Below are positions 1-8,468 of a DNA stretch of 55,832 bases, piece after piece. Numbering within the stretch: position 1 is the first letter of the stretch; each line of letters starts with the position of its first letter. The DNA lies in assembly GCA_031263095.1 (NCBI GenBank), contig JAISGI010000019.1:1-55832 (forward strand), given 5' to 3'. The translations under genes were made by a program, and so were the position numbers. The stretch comes from Rickettsiales bacterium (GTDB lineage Bacteria; Pseudomonadota; Alphaproteobacteria; Rs-D84; CACZYB01). Below the pieces are notes generated by a model that was not told where the DNA came from, made no database searches, and worked only from the letters and a program-made list of their open reading frames with translations.

Positions 1-19
1 GGTTTCGCACGCAAATAAC

Positions 20-59
20 CAATCGAAAAAGACAAGCGAAGCGTAGTATTTTTCGATTG
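20..59. repeat. Dispersed hairpin repeat, copy 1
   Basis: Perfect inverted repeat: CAATCGAAAAA (20-30) and TTTTTCGATTG (49-59) around an 18-nt loop containing GCGAAGCG. The same arms recur at 26630, 36429 and 48606. This copy ends just before the Shine-Dalgarno of lon, so a folded mRNA would place a hairpin against the lon ribosome-binding site. Confidence 0.85.
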
Positions 60-69
60 AGGAGACATA

Positions 70-2508
70 ATGTTTTCAAAACCGCGCAGACTTATAAGAC
101 ATATAGCAAGCAAAGAGGACGCCCTGCCCGTCCTTCCACTAAGGGATATAGTCGTCTTCCCCGGCATGATGGTGCCCGTAGTCGTGCCCAAGGGCGTTCC
201 CGCGGACGCGATAGAGGACGCCGCCGCGAACGACGCACCAATCCTGCTTGTCGCCTGCACCGACGGAGGCGAACTCGGCTCGCCAGAGGCCCTGTTCGGA
301 GTAGGCGTCCGCGCACGCATTGTCCAATCCATAAGCGAGGGCGGCACGGAAAAACTGCTCGTCGAAGCAGACGAGAAAATGAGGATAAAGGGCGTCGAAA
401 TCATACGCGGCGCGCTTATCGCCCACGCCGAACCTCTGCCCGAGGATTTGAGCTACCCCGAACCCATGGGCGAGGAAATAGCCGCCCTCCGCCGCGCCGT
501 CCTGGCCGATTTTTACCGCTATGTCCGCTCGGGCCGCTCGATGGTGTCGGGCGACGCCGCCGGGCTGGAAAATATAGGAAACATCCCGCTTCTGATTGCG
601 ACCATAGCAATGGCCGTCCCCGGCAAAATGGCCAAAAAACAGATGCTCCTCGAGGAGCCGACCATCGCCGGCAAACTCAAGGGCCTGCTCTCAATCCTAA
701 GGGACGAGCTTGCCCAGATAAAAATCGACCGCCAGATACGAAATAAGGTGATAGAGTCCGTGAACCAAAACCAGCGGGAGTACTACCTGAACGAGGCCAT
801 GCGCGCGATTCAGAAAGAGCTCGGCGACGACGAGGCAAGCGAGATGGGCGAGCTTGACAAAAGGATAGAGGCCAAAAAGCTGCCCACCGAGGCCGCCCGC
901 CGCGCGAAATCCGAGCTTAAAAAACTCGCCAAAATGCACGCCCAGTCATCCGAGGCCGCGGTGCTCCGTGGATATATCGAGACGATTCTCGAACTGCCCT
1001 GGAGCGAAAAGTCCGAGCTTCAGACCGACCTCGAAAAGGCCGCCGCCGCGCTCGACAAAGGGCACTACGCGCTCGACAAGATAAAGGAACGCATCCTCGA
1101 ATTTTTGGCCGTCCAGAAACGCGCCGAAAAATCCAAGGGAACGATTCTCTGCTTCGTCGGCCCGCCCGGCGTAGGCAAAACAAGCCTTGGCAAGGTCGTG
1201 GCCGAGGCAACAGGGCGCAAATTCGCCAAACTCTCGCTTGGAGGGATAAGGGACGAGGCCGAAATCCGCGGCCACCGCCGCACCTACGTCGGCTCCACCA
1301 CCGGAAAGATACTCTCCACAATGAAAAAGTCTGGCGTCACGAACCCTCTTATCCTGCTCGACGAAATCGACAAGATGGGCTCCGACGGCTACCACGGCGA
1401 CCCCTCAAGCGCGATGTTGGAAGTCCTCGACCCCGAACAGAACGTCGCATTCGGCGACCACTACTTGGACTTGGACTATGACCTCTCCGGCGTGATGTTC
1501 ATAGCCACCGCCAACGGCCTCGACGGCATTCCCCGCCCCCTTATGGACAGGATGGAAATAATAGAGCTCTCCGGCTATACCGAGGCCGAAAAACTCGAAA
1601 TCGCCAAACGCCACATAGTGCCCAAAAGCCTCCTCAAAAACGCGCTCGGCACAAAGGAAATCGAAATAAGGGACGACGCGATAAAGCTTATAATCTCGAA
1701 ATACACGCGCGAATCCGGCGTCCGCGGGCTCGAGCGGCAAATAGATAGGCTCATGCGCAAGGCCGTCCGCAGCCTATTGGGAGGCGCAAACGCGCCGGTA
1801 AAAATCGGGGCCAAAAACCTCAAGGACTTCTTGGGCATCGAGAAATTCGACCACCAGGAGGCCGAAAAGGAGGACGCAATCGGCACCGTCTCCGGCCTCG
1901 CCTGGACCGAGGTCGGCGGCGAAATGCTCACCGTCGAGGCCGCGGTCATGGAAGGCAAGGGCGAGGCCCGCTTCACCGGCAAGCTCGGCGACGTGATGAA
2001 GGAGTCGATAGAAACCGCCAAATCCTACATCCGCTCCCGCTCGCGCCAGTTCGGCATCGACCCGAAAATCTGGAGCAAAATAGATATACACATCCACGTG
2101 CCCGAGGGGGCGACGCCAAAGGACGGCCCATCGGCAGGCATAGCCATGATGACCGCAATCGTCTCGGCCATGACGGAAATTCCGGTCAAGCACGATATAG
2201 CCATGACCGGCGAAATCACTCTGCGCGGCCGAGTTCTGCCAATAGGCGGGCTAAAGGAAAAACTCCTCGCCGCCGCGCGCGCAGGCATAAAAACCGCGCT
2301 CATCCCGTTCGAGAATAAAAAGGATCTTGAGGAGATTCCCGATATTGTCAAGGACAAGCTTAAAATCGTGCCGGTCAAGACCGCGGACGAGGTGCTCAAA
2401 CTTGTGCTTGCCGCGCCCTTGCGCCCGCTTGCCGAAACCGGAGGGTTTTTCGAAGGGCTGCTCTCCGAAATCCGCCTCGCCCGGCCGGGCGCGACAACTA
2501 GAATATAA
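70..2508 (+). CDS. lon: ATP-dependent protease Lon
   Basis: Cytoplasmic AAA+ serine protease that degrades misfolded and regulatory proteins. The 812-aa length is normal. An N-terminal substrate-binding domain begins with [13 protein letters not shown] near residue 25. The Walker A motif GPPGVGKT is at about 364-371 and Walker B is LILLDEID. The protease domain has the catalytic serine in [10 protein letters not shown] (about S688) and the lysine in [10 protein letters not shown] (about K731), the usual 43-residue spacing of the Ser-Lys dyad. The ATG follows a GAGGAG ribosome-binding site. A small unknown gene follows after 12 nt and is probably co-transcribed. Confidence 0.98.
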   Translation: MFSKPRRLIRHIASKEDALPVLPLRDIVVFPGMMVPVVVPKGVPADAIEDAAANDAPILLVACTDGGELGSPEALFGVGVRARIVQSISEGGTEKLLVEADEKMRIKGVEIIRGALIAHAEPLPEDLSYPEPMGEEIAALRRAVLADFYRYVRSGRSMVSGDAAGLENIGNIPLLIATIAMAVPGKMAKKQMLLEEPTIAGKLKGLLSILRDELAQIKIDRQIRNKVIESVNQNQREYYLNEAMRAIQKELGDDEASEMGELDKRIEAKKLPTEAARRAKSELKKLAKMHAQSSEAAVLRGYIETILELPWSEKSELQTDLEKAAAALDKGHYALDKIKERILEFLAVQKRAEKSKGTILCFVGPPGVGKTSLGKVVAEATGRKFAKLSLGGIRDEAEIRGHRRTYVGSTTGKILSTMKKSGVTNPLILLDEIDKMGSDGYHGDPSSAMLEVLDPEQNVAFGDHYLDLDYDLSGVMFIATANGLDGIPRPLMDRMEIIELSGYTEAEKLEIAKRHIVPKSLLKNALGTKEIEIRDDAIKLIISKYTRESGVRGLERQIDRLMRKAVRSLLGGANAPVKIGAKNLKDFLGIEKFDHQEAEKEDAIGTVSGLAWTEVGGEMLTVEAAVMEGKGEARFTGKLGDVMKESIETAKSYIRSRSRQFGIDPKIWSKIDIHIHVPEGATPKDGPSAGIAMMTAIVSAMTEIPVKHDIAMTGEITLRGRVLPIGGLKEKLLAAARAGIKTALIPFENKKDLEEIPDIVKDKLKIVPVKTADEVLKLVLAAPLRPLAETGGFFEGLLSEIRLARPGATTRI

Positions 2509-2520
2509 AAAGGAGAGGAT

Positions 2521-2970
2521 ATGTTCACTGAAAAAGGATTCGAGGAGCTGGCCCTGAAATTTGTCCCTACGCTCGAGTTCGGCACATGGGAGCACGACCG
2601 CCGCACACAGGAGCCCAACATCGACATATATCTGAAAGATGTTTTCTACGACAACCTGACCGGCGAGGAACTTGCCAAATTCTCCGACCTCCTGGCCGAA
2701 ACGGACAAGGCGCTCGACTTCGACCTCCCCTTCGCGCAGATTTACACCGAGCTTGACAACACCCAGACCGCGGGACGCGTCGATCCATATATCTATATCC
2801 AGTTCAAGGACTCGGCGAACATGACGGACGATATGGTGGCCGAAACAATAGCCAGAATAAGCGGCATAGCGGACACGATGTCCGCGGCCTATCGGCAAAG
2901 CTTTATGGCCTCGCGCCGCCGCGAAGCCGACCGCCTCTCCGCCCACAGGCACAGGATGCTGCGCAGATAA
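2521..2970 (+). CDS. Hypothetical protein downstream of lon
   Basis: A 149-aa protein I do not recognise. It starts at an ATG with a good AAGGAGAGG ribosome-binding site 12 nt after lon, which suggests an operon with lon. No signal peptide or membrane segment is visible. The N-terminal two thirds are acidic and mixed alpha/beta in appearance. The last 25 residues are strongly basic (RRR, HRHRMLRR) and could bind nucleic acid or ribosomes; that is only a guess from composition. Confidence 0.8.
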   Translation: MFTEKGFEELALKFVPTLEFGTWEHDRRTQEPNIDIYLKDVFYDNLTGEELAKFSDLLAETDKALDFDLPFAQIYTELDNTQTAGRVDPYIYIQFKDSANMTDDMVAETIARISGIADTMSAAYRQSFMASRRREADRLSAHRHRMLRR

Positions 2971-3016
2971 TTTTCACTTGCAAGATAAGCGGACGACGGA
3001 TATAATCGCCCCACCT

Positions 3017-3090
3017 GCGGGATTAGTTTAGCGGTAAAACGCGAGCTTCCCAAGCTTGAGTCGGGGTTTCGACTACCCCATCCCGCACCA
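3017..3090 (+). tRNA. tRNA-Gly (anticodon CCC)
   Basis: Full cloverleaf: acceptor arm GCGGGAT/ATCCCGC, anticodon stem CGAGC/GCTTG with loop TTCCCAA giving anticodon CCC, T arm GGGGT-TTCGACT-ACCCC, discriminator A and an encoded CCA at 3088-3090. Reads GGG codons. Confidence 0.95.
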
Positions 3091-3126
3091 AAAAATTTGC
3101 CACCCTTGAGGTGGCATAATTTTTTG
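3090..3126. terminator. Bidirectional intrinsic terminator after tRNA-Gly
   Basis: Hairpin GCCACC (3099-3104) - CTTGA - GGTGGC (3110-3115), flanked by A-rich sequence on the left and TAATTTTTT on the right, so a U-run is produced on either strand. It ends the tRNA-Gly transcript. Confidence 0.8.
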
Positions 3127-3150
3127 GTACAGGAGGCAATCGAAACACCG

Positions 3151-3267
3151 AAGAAGGGGTTTCGGTATCGAGCGAAAGGCGGACGCAAGTACGCCGGTCG
3201 CCCAAAGGGCGATGAGCGAAGATGAACGCGCAGGGCGCAGCCCGAAGCGGACACTACCCCACTTCTT
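3151..3267. other. Structured intergenic segment, possible small RNA
   Basis: No credible gene lies here. AAGAAGGGG (3151-3159) can pair with CCCCACTTCTT (3257-3267) with one bulge. Inside are short hairpins: GGCG/CGCC (3178-3195), CGCCC-AAA-GGGCG (3199-3211) and GGGC-GCA-GCCC (3233-3243). The strand is unknown. A minus-strand RNA would run into the terminator at 3126-3090. No clear promoter is visible. Confidence 0.35.
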
Positions 3268-3294
3268 CCTGCCCCTCCCCGTCGACAAAAAATA

Positions 3295-3323
3295 TTGACA
3301 AATAAGCCAATACACGCTAATAT
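3295..3323 (+). promoter_or_regulatory. Promoter of HAD phosphatase gene (leaderless)
   Basis: TTGACA (3295-3300), 17-bp spacer, TAATAT (3318-3323). The ATG is 6 nt after the -10 box and there is no Shine-Dalgarno, so the transcript probably starts at or next to the start codon. Confidence 0.8.
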
Positions 3324-3329
3324 CGCCAC

Positions 3330-3926
3330 ATGAAGAACGTAACGTTCCTTATAGACCTCGACGGCACAGTGCTTGACACGGCAATCGGAGTAATAAAAAG
3401 CATGGGCGAAATCGCCCGCCGCCTGCCGGAAATAAACCTGCGCAAAATACTTTTCCAAAGCGGCGCAAGGTTTGAAACCCTCGCCGCCAGAATTATGGAG
3501 AGCAAGGCTTTCAGCCGCGTTCCCGCCTGCCCCGGCGTCAAGGAGGCGCTCTACATGCTTGGCTCCAAGGGCAGTATCGAGTTCGTGACCGCCTCGCCTG
3601 ACAGCGAAAAGGCCAAACAGAACCGCCGCGAGAATATGGAATACCTCGGCCTCGGCCGCTATACGCTCCACTTCGACAGGTTCAAGTCCGACCGCAGCGA
3701 GCTGCTCTCCTCTCTGCCCGAGGATTATATATTGCTCGACGACTCGATAACCAACTGCAACGCCGCAAGAAAGCTTGGGCGGCCAGCCGCACATATATTC
3801 TACTGGAGCCGGCAGATAATGCCCCTGATCCAAACCGGCCGTCCGGCGAAACCGGTCAAGGGCATGACAAGCTATGAACGGCTCTACGACTACGCGTACG
3901 AGTATTGCGTTTGCAAACGCCTCTGA
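3330..3926 (+). CDS. HAD-superfamily phosphatase, 5'-nucleotidase-like
   Basis: A 198-aa small HAD-fold hydrolase. Motif I is FLIDLDGTVLD with the nucleophile Asp9 and acid/base Asp11. Motif II is FVTASPD and motif IV is YILLDDS with the Mg-binding aspartates. The compact cap and overall layout recall 5'(3')-deoxyribonucleotidase-like proteins, so a nucleotide monophosphate is a possible substrate; the substrate is inference. No signal peptide. It is expressed from its own promoter and lies just upstream of mipZ on the same strand. Confidence 0.8.
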   Translation: MKNVTFLIDLDGTVLDTAIGVIKSMGEIARRLPEINLRKILFQSGARFETLAARIMESKAFSRVPACPGVKEALYMLGSKGSIEFVTASPDSEKAKQNRRENMEYLGLGRYTLHFDRFKSDRSELLSSLPEDYILLDDSITNCNAARKLGRPAAHIFYWSRQIMPLIQTGRPAKPVKGMTSYERLYDYAYEYCVCKRL

Positions 3927-3939
3927 AATATGCTAATAT
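3911..3939 (+). promoter_or_regulatory. Candidate mipZ promoter
   Basis: TTGCAA (3911-3916), 17-bp spacer, TGC-extended TAATAT (3934-3939). It overlaps the end of the HAD gene. Transcription would start near 3946, giving a leader of about 9 nt to the ATG at 3955. Confidence 0.55.
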
Positions 3940-3954
3940 GCTAAGTTGATAAAG

Positions 3955-4746
3955 ATGGGCAAGGTCATAACCATAGGAAACGAAAAAGGAGGCAGCGGCA
4001 AATCCACGCTGTCCATGCATCTTGCCGCGGCATACCTATATGCGGGCAAAAAGGTTGCGACCATAGATTTGGACGGCCGCCAGGGCACGCTTACCCACTA
4101 TCTGGAAAACAGGATAAGATATATAGACGAGCGCAAGCTCGCCCTCCCCGTGCCCGAGCATTTGGTCGTGACCCCGCCGGCTCTCGCCACGAAACGCGGC
4201 ACAGACGACGACCAGGCCCAGCTTGAAAGCGAGATAAAGGCGCTAAAGTCCGAATACGATATAGTGATAATCGACACGCCCGGGACGTTCAGCCACCTGT
4301 CCAATACCGGCCACAGGAACGCCGATATCCTGATGACCCCGGTCAACGATTCCCTTGTGGACTTGGACGTCCTTGCCAACCTCGACCCCGCCACGCACGA
4401 GATTCTAAGGCCGAGCCAGTACGCCGAGAATGTCAAGGCCATAGAGCAGACACGCCGCGCCGAGGGACGCGAGCCCTTGAAATGGCTTGTGCTTAGGAAC
4501 CGCATTTCCCACATAGACGCAAGGAACAAACGCGACGTCGACCAGATTCTTGGGCGCCTCGCTGAAACGCTTGGCTTCAAATATATAAGCGGCATAGGCG
4601 AACGCGTGGTTTATAGAGAGATGTTTTTGAAAGGGCTTACGATTCTCGACCTGATGAAGCTTGGCACCGAGGAGATTTCCATTTCTCATATCGCCGCCAA
4701 GAACGAGATTTCGCTAATCCTGAACGAAATCGGCATGTCTATCTAG
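3955..4746 (+). CDS. mipZ: Division-site positioning ATPase MipZ
   Basis: ParA/MinD-type ATPase of about 263 aa. The deviant Walker A motif GNEKGGSGKST lies at the N-terminus, followed by IDLDGRQGTLTHYLENR and the Walker B-like VIIDTPG. These, with MTPVNDSLVDLDVL, WLVLRNR and the C-terminal VVYREMFLKGLTILDL, follow alphaproteobacterial MipZ. In that family MipZ binds DNA near the ParB-bound origin and blocks FtsZ assembly away from midcell. An in-frame TTG at 3946 is an alternative start; ATG 3955 gives the usual MGKVITIGNEKGG beginning. The 3' end overlaps the convergent gene by 8 nt. Confidence 0.93.
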   Translation: MGKVITIGNEKGGSGKSTLSMHLAAAYLYAGKKVATIDLDGRQGTLTHYLENRIRYIDERKLALPVPEHLVVTPPALATKRGTDDDQAQLESEIKALKSEYDIVIIDTPGTFSHLSNTGHRNADILMTPVNDSLVDLDVLANLDPATHEILRPSQYAENVKAIEQTRRAEGREPLKWLVLRNRISHIDARNKRDVDQILGRLAETLGFKYISGIGERVVYREMFLKGLTILDLMKLGTEEISISHIAAKNEISLILNEIGMSI

Positions 4747-5470
4747 CGCCCGAACGCCCTGCGATGATAAGCGAGTCAATCTCCGCGGCGATGTTCGGTT
4801 TATAGTGCGGGTCGCTCTCGTGCGTATAGCTTCGTACCGTCTTGACCGCGATGTCGTGGTCGACTGCATTCACCGCCCGCGCGACCGCCATTTTGGTAAA
4901 GAAATCCCGCCCGTGCAGGCTTTGCAAAACGGTATGAAGCGTGAACTCGCTCCCAATCCTAAGCTTCTCGGCGGCCGTCGCCTCGAAATACCCCTCCGGC
5001 AGCAATAGTTCCGCAAGCGCGAATACCTTGGGCGAAAAATGCGTGTCGGCGGGCGTCAACATCCCGATGAAAAAGTCGAGGTTCAACCCGGGGACAAACT
5101 GCATTACCGCGCGCCCAAGCTCGCTCATGTCGGAAAAGTGCCGCCCCTCCTTGATGAATACGACAAGCACCTCGCTCACAAGCGCCGCGCGGAAGCCGAA
5201 CTTGGGCGTAATCGCCCCCTTTTTATCAAGGTACCCCTCCGGAAGCAGGGGTATGATTGCCGCGCGTATTGCCGGGACATAATGCTTGGTGTTCATGCTG
5301 ATTTTGTTCGAGAACGTCGCCGCCGAAATCGAGGGATTCTCGGCACAAAGCGCGGTCTTGAGGGCGTTTATGTTGGGAAACTTCCGCCCTTCCTCGGCCA
5401 TTTTTTCAAGCGCCTGAAGTATTATCAGATTCGTGTCGTAATAATCGCTTCTGACCTTGTAAGTTCTCAT
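4739..5470 (-). CDS. Hypothetical protein under a G9 promoter
   Basis: A 243-aa protein I do not recognise, starting MRTYKVRSDYYDTNLII. It appears soluble, with an internal motif repeated twice: PLLPEGYLD near residue 75 and LLLPEGYFE near residue 150, each within a helical segment, so it may be a tandem repeat of one domain. ATG 5470 is chosen over an in-frame TTG at 5479 because the latter lies inside the -10 box. ATG 5470 sits 7 nt after the -10 and has no Shine-Dalgarno, suggesting a leaderless mRNA. Its promoter is almost the same as that of the gene starting at 23402. The 3' end overlaps mipZ by 8 nt. Confidence 0.8.
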   Translation of the reverse strand: MRTYKVRSDYYDTNLIILQALEKMAEEGRKFPNINALKTALCAENPSISAATFSNKISMNTKHYVPAIRAAIIPLLPEGYLDKKGAITPKFGFRAALVSEVLVVFIKEGRHFSDMSELGRAVMQFVPGLNLDFFIGMLTPADTHFSPKVFALAELLLPEGYFEATAAEKLRIGSEFTLHTVLQSLHGRDFFTKMAVARAVNAVDHDIAVKTVRSYTHESDPHYKPNIAAEIDSLIIAGRSGAR

Positions 5471-5477
5471 AATCGAC

Positions 5478-5507
5478 AAAATACCCCCCCCCGTGTATTT
5501 TTGTCAA
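5478..5507 (-). promoter_or_regulatory. G9-tract promoter (possibly phase-variable)
   Basis: On the minus strand: TTGACA (5507-5502), 18-bp spacer ending in nine G (5492-5484), then TATTTT (5483-5478), then 7 nt to ATG. Slippage in the G tract would change the -35/-10 spacing; loss of one G gives the optimal 17 bp. Confidence 0.75.
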
Positions 5508-5523
5508 TAAAAAATTTAAGGTA

Positions 5524-5556
5524 AGAAAAAGCGCCCTCCTGTTGCTGGGCGGGCGC
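5524..5556 (-). terminator. Intrinsic terminator of tmRNA
   Basis: On the minus strand GCGCCC (5556-5551) pairs with GGGCGC (5536-5531), followed by TTTTTC. Confidence 0.85.
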
Positions 5557-5826
5557 GGCCCCACTTTGGAAGTCCAAGATTCCCAAAGAATCTACGCGCT
5601 TTCCGGCTTAGGCAGCCAGGGCAAGCGCAGGACGATTGTCATTAGCATTCGTTCTTTTTAACCCGTTCGCTCGAAAGCAGGGCGGAATAATACCCTGATG
5701 CACGCCTATCCTTTATTGCACCCGTCGAAGCTGTTCATCCCCGTAAATGGTGGAGATGTCGGGAATCGCACCCGAGTCCGAAATGCCTATTCCAATATGC
5801 ATTTAGCATCATAGCCGTTGCCGGCA
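5557..5826 (-). ncRNA. ssrA: Permuted two-piece transfer-messenger RNA
   Basis: Rescues stalled ribosomes by trans-translation. The gene is circularly permuted, as is known in Alphaproteobacteria: the acceptor piece comes first (about 5826 to 5748), with T arm GGGTGCGATTCCC and 3' end CATCTCCACCA. Only 5 nt later (5747-5743) comes the mature 5' end of the coding piece, GGGGATGAACAGCTTCGACG (from 5742). GGGGATG pairs with CATCTCC to form the acceptor stem. The tag reading frame (5646-5608) is GCT AAT GAC AAT ... GCC TAA, encoding ANDNRPALALAA. A consensus promoter precedes it and an intrinsic terminator follows. Confidence 0.95.
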
Positions 5827-5832
5827 GGAACT

Positions 5833-5861
5833 ATTATAGTACAAAGTTCGACGGCTGTCAA
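5833..5861 (-). promoter_or_regulatory. Consensus promoter of ssrA
   Basis: TTGACA (5861-5856), 17-bp spacer, TATAAT (5838-5833): a perfect sigma-70-type consensus, as expected for an abundant stable RNA. Confidence 0.93.
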
Positions 5862-5875
5862 CCGGAAATTTCCCC

Positions 5876-5902
5876 TTGACGCCACCGCCGCAATCCTATA
5901 AT
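5876..5902 (+). promoter_or_regulatory. Promoter of cysteine-repeat protein gene
   Basis: TTGACG (5876-5881), 15-bp spacer, TATAAT (5897-5902), divergent from the ssrA promoter. A short leader with AGAGGG leads to the TTG start at 5921. Confidence 0.6.
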
Positions 5903-5920
5903 CTGCCCTCAGAGGGAAAA

Positions 5921-8059
5921 TTGAGGAAGCTGCTGCTCATAATCGCCGTAATAATAAGCGTCGCAGGCATACGCGCGCAGACGCCGGTAAAAACCGCTTT
6001 CACATGCTATTCCTGCGCCGGAGGAAGCTACTGCCCCGCAAACTCGTCCGCACCGCACCCCTGCCCCGCAGGTTTCTATTGCCCCGCCAGAAGCGGCAAT
6101 AGGATAGTCTGCGCCCGGGGCGAATACTGCCCCGCCGGAACCCAGCAGAGCCACCCTTGCCCCGCCGGTTCATATTGCACCACCACCTCGCAGATAGCCG
6201 AATGCGACCCCGGCGACTATTGCCCTAAACGAAGCACGGCCAAGGAAAGGTGCCCTGCCGGCTCCTATTGCGCCACCCCGGCCGAAATCGCCCAGTGCGC
6301 GCCCGGCGATTCGTGCCCCGAGGGTTCGACCGAGAAAAGCCAGTGCCCGCGCGGATATTATTGTACCGCGATGGAGGCGGTTCCGGTTGAATGCACAGTG
6401 CCCAAGTCCTGCCCCGCCGGGTCAAGCGCCAACGGCTGCACAAGCGGAATGGCGTTCATCCCTGACGGAATCGAGGACGACTGGCCCACCTCGGGAGAGT
6501 GCAAAACCGCCCTGCCCGTACCCGGCGACCACGAAATTACAGCCGCAAGCGGCACCCTTGAACCCGGCTGGTACAGGATAACGCTGCGCTCCGGCCCGGG
6601 CGAAGCGGAATCCGCCTCCTGTCCCGCGCACGAGCACACGTGGGAAGAAAAGACTTTCACAGAATGCCAGGCAGACCCGGACGAATTCGAATGCGGGCTT
6701 GAAATCGAGGTTGGTACTTTCGGCACAAGCGCCGCCTGCGCCGCCGAATGCAAAATCGACGCCTACGACGACTTCGGCCTATGCGCGGCCAAGGGCAACT
6801 CGCACATCTGCGAAAATGACAATACCGAATACTCGAACGAGACATCCTGCCTGCTCAATTGCAAAACCGACGCACAGTACCAAAACGGCAACTGCACGCC
6901 AAGCGGGGGCGAATACTCCTGCAGCCTTTCGGAAATTTCGGACACGTTCGACACTTTGGGCGCCTGCGACTCCTCCTGCCAGAAAGAGGAAACAACGACC
7001 ACTCCGGGCAACTGCACGCCAAGCGGCGGCGAGTATTCATGCAGCCTCGCAGACATTTCGGACACGTTCAACACCTCGGACGCGTGCACATCCGCCTGCC
7101 AGACCGAGGAGGAAGTGACCACCGAGGGAACCTGTGCCCCCGACGCGGACGAGGAGGATAAATTCGCCTGCAACCTCGAAACGGTCGATTCGCTATTCGA
7201 CGACGAGGATTCCTGCACCTCCGCATGCCGTATAACCGAAACCAATACCACCCCGGGCTCCTGCACGCAGGCAAACATCGAATACTCCTGCGACATCCAA
7301 GGCATAGGCGAAACATTCGACACCGACGCGGCCTGCACCTCCGCATGCCAAACCACAAGCACCGATACCACAACCGGCACCTGCACGCAGTCGAACGTCG
7401 AATACTCCTGCGACATCCCGGGTGTCTCGGGCACATTCCAAACCGGAGAGTCCTGCACCACTGCATGCAAGGAGGAAACCTCGCCAAGCCAGCAGTTCGA
7501 GTGCGCCCCGGCCTACACATGCGACATCCCGGAAATATCCGGCTCGTTCAAGGGCGAGTCCGCCTGCGAAACCGCCTGCTTCCAACAGGTGCCCGAGGAA
7601 CAGGGAAACTGCACCAAGCGCGACACGACCTACACTTGCCCCGTCACGAACCAGGGCGAGTATCTGGACAAGCCCATGTGCGACGCCGCTTGTTTCACGA
7701 CTGCCGAGACAAGCGCCCAGCACGCCGAATACGCCTGCCCCACGCCCCAACCGGGCGGCAATGGCACCGAACTTGTCTATGTGCTTAGACTGACCGAACA
7801 CGCTGCCTACCAAATCGACACCTCCGGCCCGGACAAAAAGATAACAATCGCGGGCGTAGTGTACGAGGCTCCCGCCGGAGCCGACGGCGAACCAACGGCC
7901 GATTGGATAAACGACGATACAAGCGCCGGCCCTCCGTTCGGCACGTGCGAGTGTGGAGGCTCCCCGGGCGCGAACGCAACGCCAAGCCGCCCGTCCAACA
8001 GCTCCAATATCGACAACCTTACCGGCACCGGCGCCAAGCTCACGTTCATCGGGTATTGA
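5921..8059 (+). CDS. Large secreted cysteine-repeat protein
   Basis: A secreted protein of about 712 aa. I start it at TTG 5921 because the upstream in-frame TTG lies in the -35 box. TTG 5921 follows AGAGGG and gives a clean signal peptide (MRKLLLIIAVIISVAGIRA, then QT). The first mature part carries about eight tandem CPAG-S/F-YC units, like GCC2/GCC3 or ephrin-receptor-type Cys repeats. After a short domain come about nine 40-50-residue units of the form C-x8-YSC-x9-F-x5-C-x3-C, separated by Thr/Glu-rich linkers. A C-terminal strand-rich domain ends near INDDTSAGPPFGTCECGG. Probably a disulfide-rich surface or secreted adhesin; the function is unknown. Confidence 0.85.
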   Translation: MRKLLLIIAVIISVAGIRAQTPVKTAFTCYSCAGGSYCPANSSAPHPCPAGFYCPARSGNRIVCARGEYCPAGTQQSHPCPAGSYCTTTSQIAECDPGDYCPKRSTAKERCPAGSYCATPAEIAQCAPGDSCPEGSTEKSQCPRGYYCTAMEAVPVECTVPKSCPAGSSANGCTSGMAFIPDGIEDDWPTSGECKTALPVPGDHEITAASGTLEPGWYRITLRSGPGEAESASCPAHEHTWEEKTFTECQADPDEFECGLEIEVGTFGTSAACAAECKIDAYDDFGLCAAKGNSHICENDNTEYSNETSCLLNCKTDAQYQNGNCTPSGGEYSCSLSEISDTFDTLGACDSSCQKEETTTTPGNCTPSGGEYSCSLADISDTFNTSDACTSACQTEEEVTTEGTCAPDADEEDKFACNLETVDSLFDDEDSCTSACRITETNTTPGSCTQANIEYSCDIQGIGETFDTDAACTSACQTTSTDTTTGTCTQSNVEYSCDIPGVSGTFQTGESCTTACKEETSPSQQFECAPAYTCDIPEISGSFKGESACETACFQQVPEEQGNCTKRDTTYTCPVTNQGEYLDKPMCDAACFTTAETSAQHAEYACPTPQPGGNGTELVYVLRLTEHAAYQIDTSGPDKKITIAGVVYEAPAGADGEPTADWINDDTSAGPPFGTCECGGSPGANATPSRPSNSSNIDNLTGTGAKLTFIGY

Positions 8060-8084
8060 CTTCGGACTGAATCGGCACTATAAT
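8056..8084 (+). promoter_or_regulatory. Promoter of 8091 gene (leaderless)
   Basis: TTGACT (8056-8061) overlaps the stop codon of the preceding gene; 17-bp spacer; TATAAT (8079-8084); 6 nt to ATG 8091 with no Shine-Dalgarno. Confidence 0.8.
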
Positions 8085-8090
8085 ATAAAC

Positions 8091-8468
8091 ATGGGAAAAA
8101 TTTCGGAAGCCTTTGCCAATTTCATTACAGACGATAGCCATCGGGCAATCGCAAGCATAGCGGCCCAGAACGCGCATTGGGCGGTGGGCGGCGCGGCCGT
8201 CCCCGGCGGTATGGGTCTTTCCGGCCTGCTTGCCATGGACACGACGGATAAGGCCGGCAAAAAGCTGGTCGAGTTCAAGCTTATGAACGACCTCGAAAAG
8301 GCGTGGGACATCGCACTCGGATACGAGTATCTGAAAGACGAGGAGGCCTACAAGAAAATCCGCGCCAAAAATTGGAACATCGTCCACGGCATCGGCCCGC
8401 AAACGAACAGCATGCGCGATAGGTACAAGCTAAAGCCGTCCGACCTTAAACGCCCCAATACAAGATAG
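8091..8468 (+). CDS. Small hypothetical protein
   Basis: A 125-aa protein I do not recognise. The ATG is 6 nt after a strong -10 box and has no ribosome-binding site. A Gly-rich stretch (VGGAAVPGGMGLSGLLAM) near residues 32-49 is followed by a charged helical C-terminal half rich in K, D, E and Y. No signal peptide or clear membrane segment. Its stop codon directly abuts the stop of the convergent lptC. Confidence 0.75.
   Translation: MGKISEAFANFITDDSHRAIASIAAQNAHWAVGGAAVPGGMGLSGLLAMDTTDKAGKKLVEFKLMNDLEKAWDIALGYEYLKDEEAYKKIRAKNWNIVHGIGPQTNSMRDRYKLKPSDLKRPNTR

Noticed and set aside
3946-3954. TTG 3946 as the mipZ start
   Set aside because: Possible as a leaderless start, but ATG 3955 gives the conserved MGKVITIGNEKGG beginning; the promoter puts the transcript 5' end around 3946.
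5921-8059. CRISPR-like repeats in the cysteine-repeat gene
   Set aside because: The repeats are coding, of variable length and diverged at codon level; no constant repeat-spacer pattern and no cas genes in the window.
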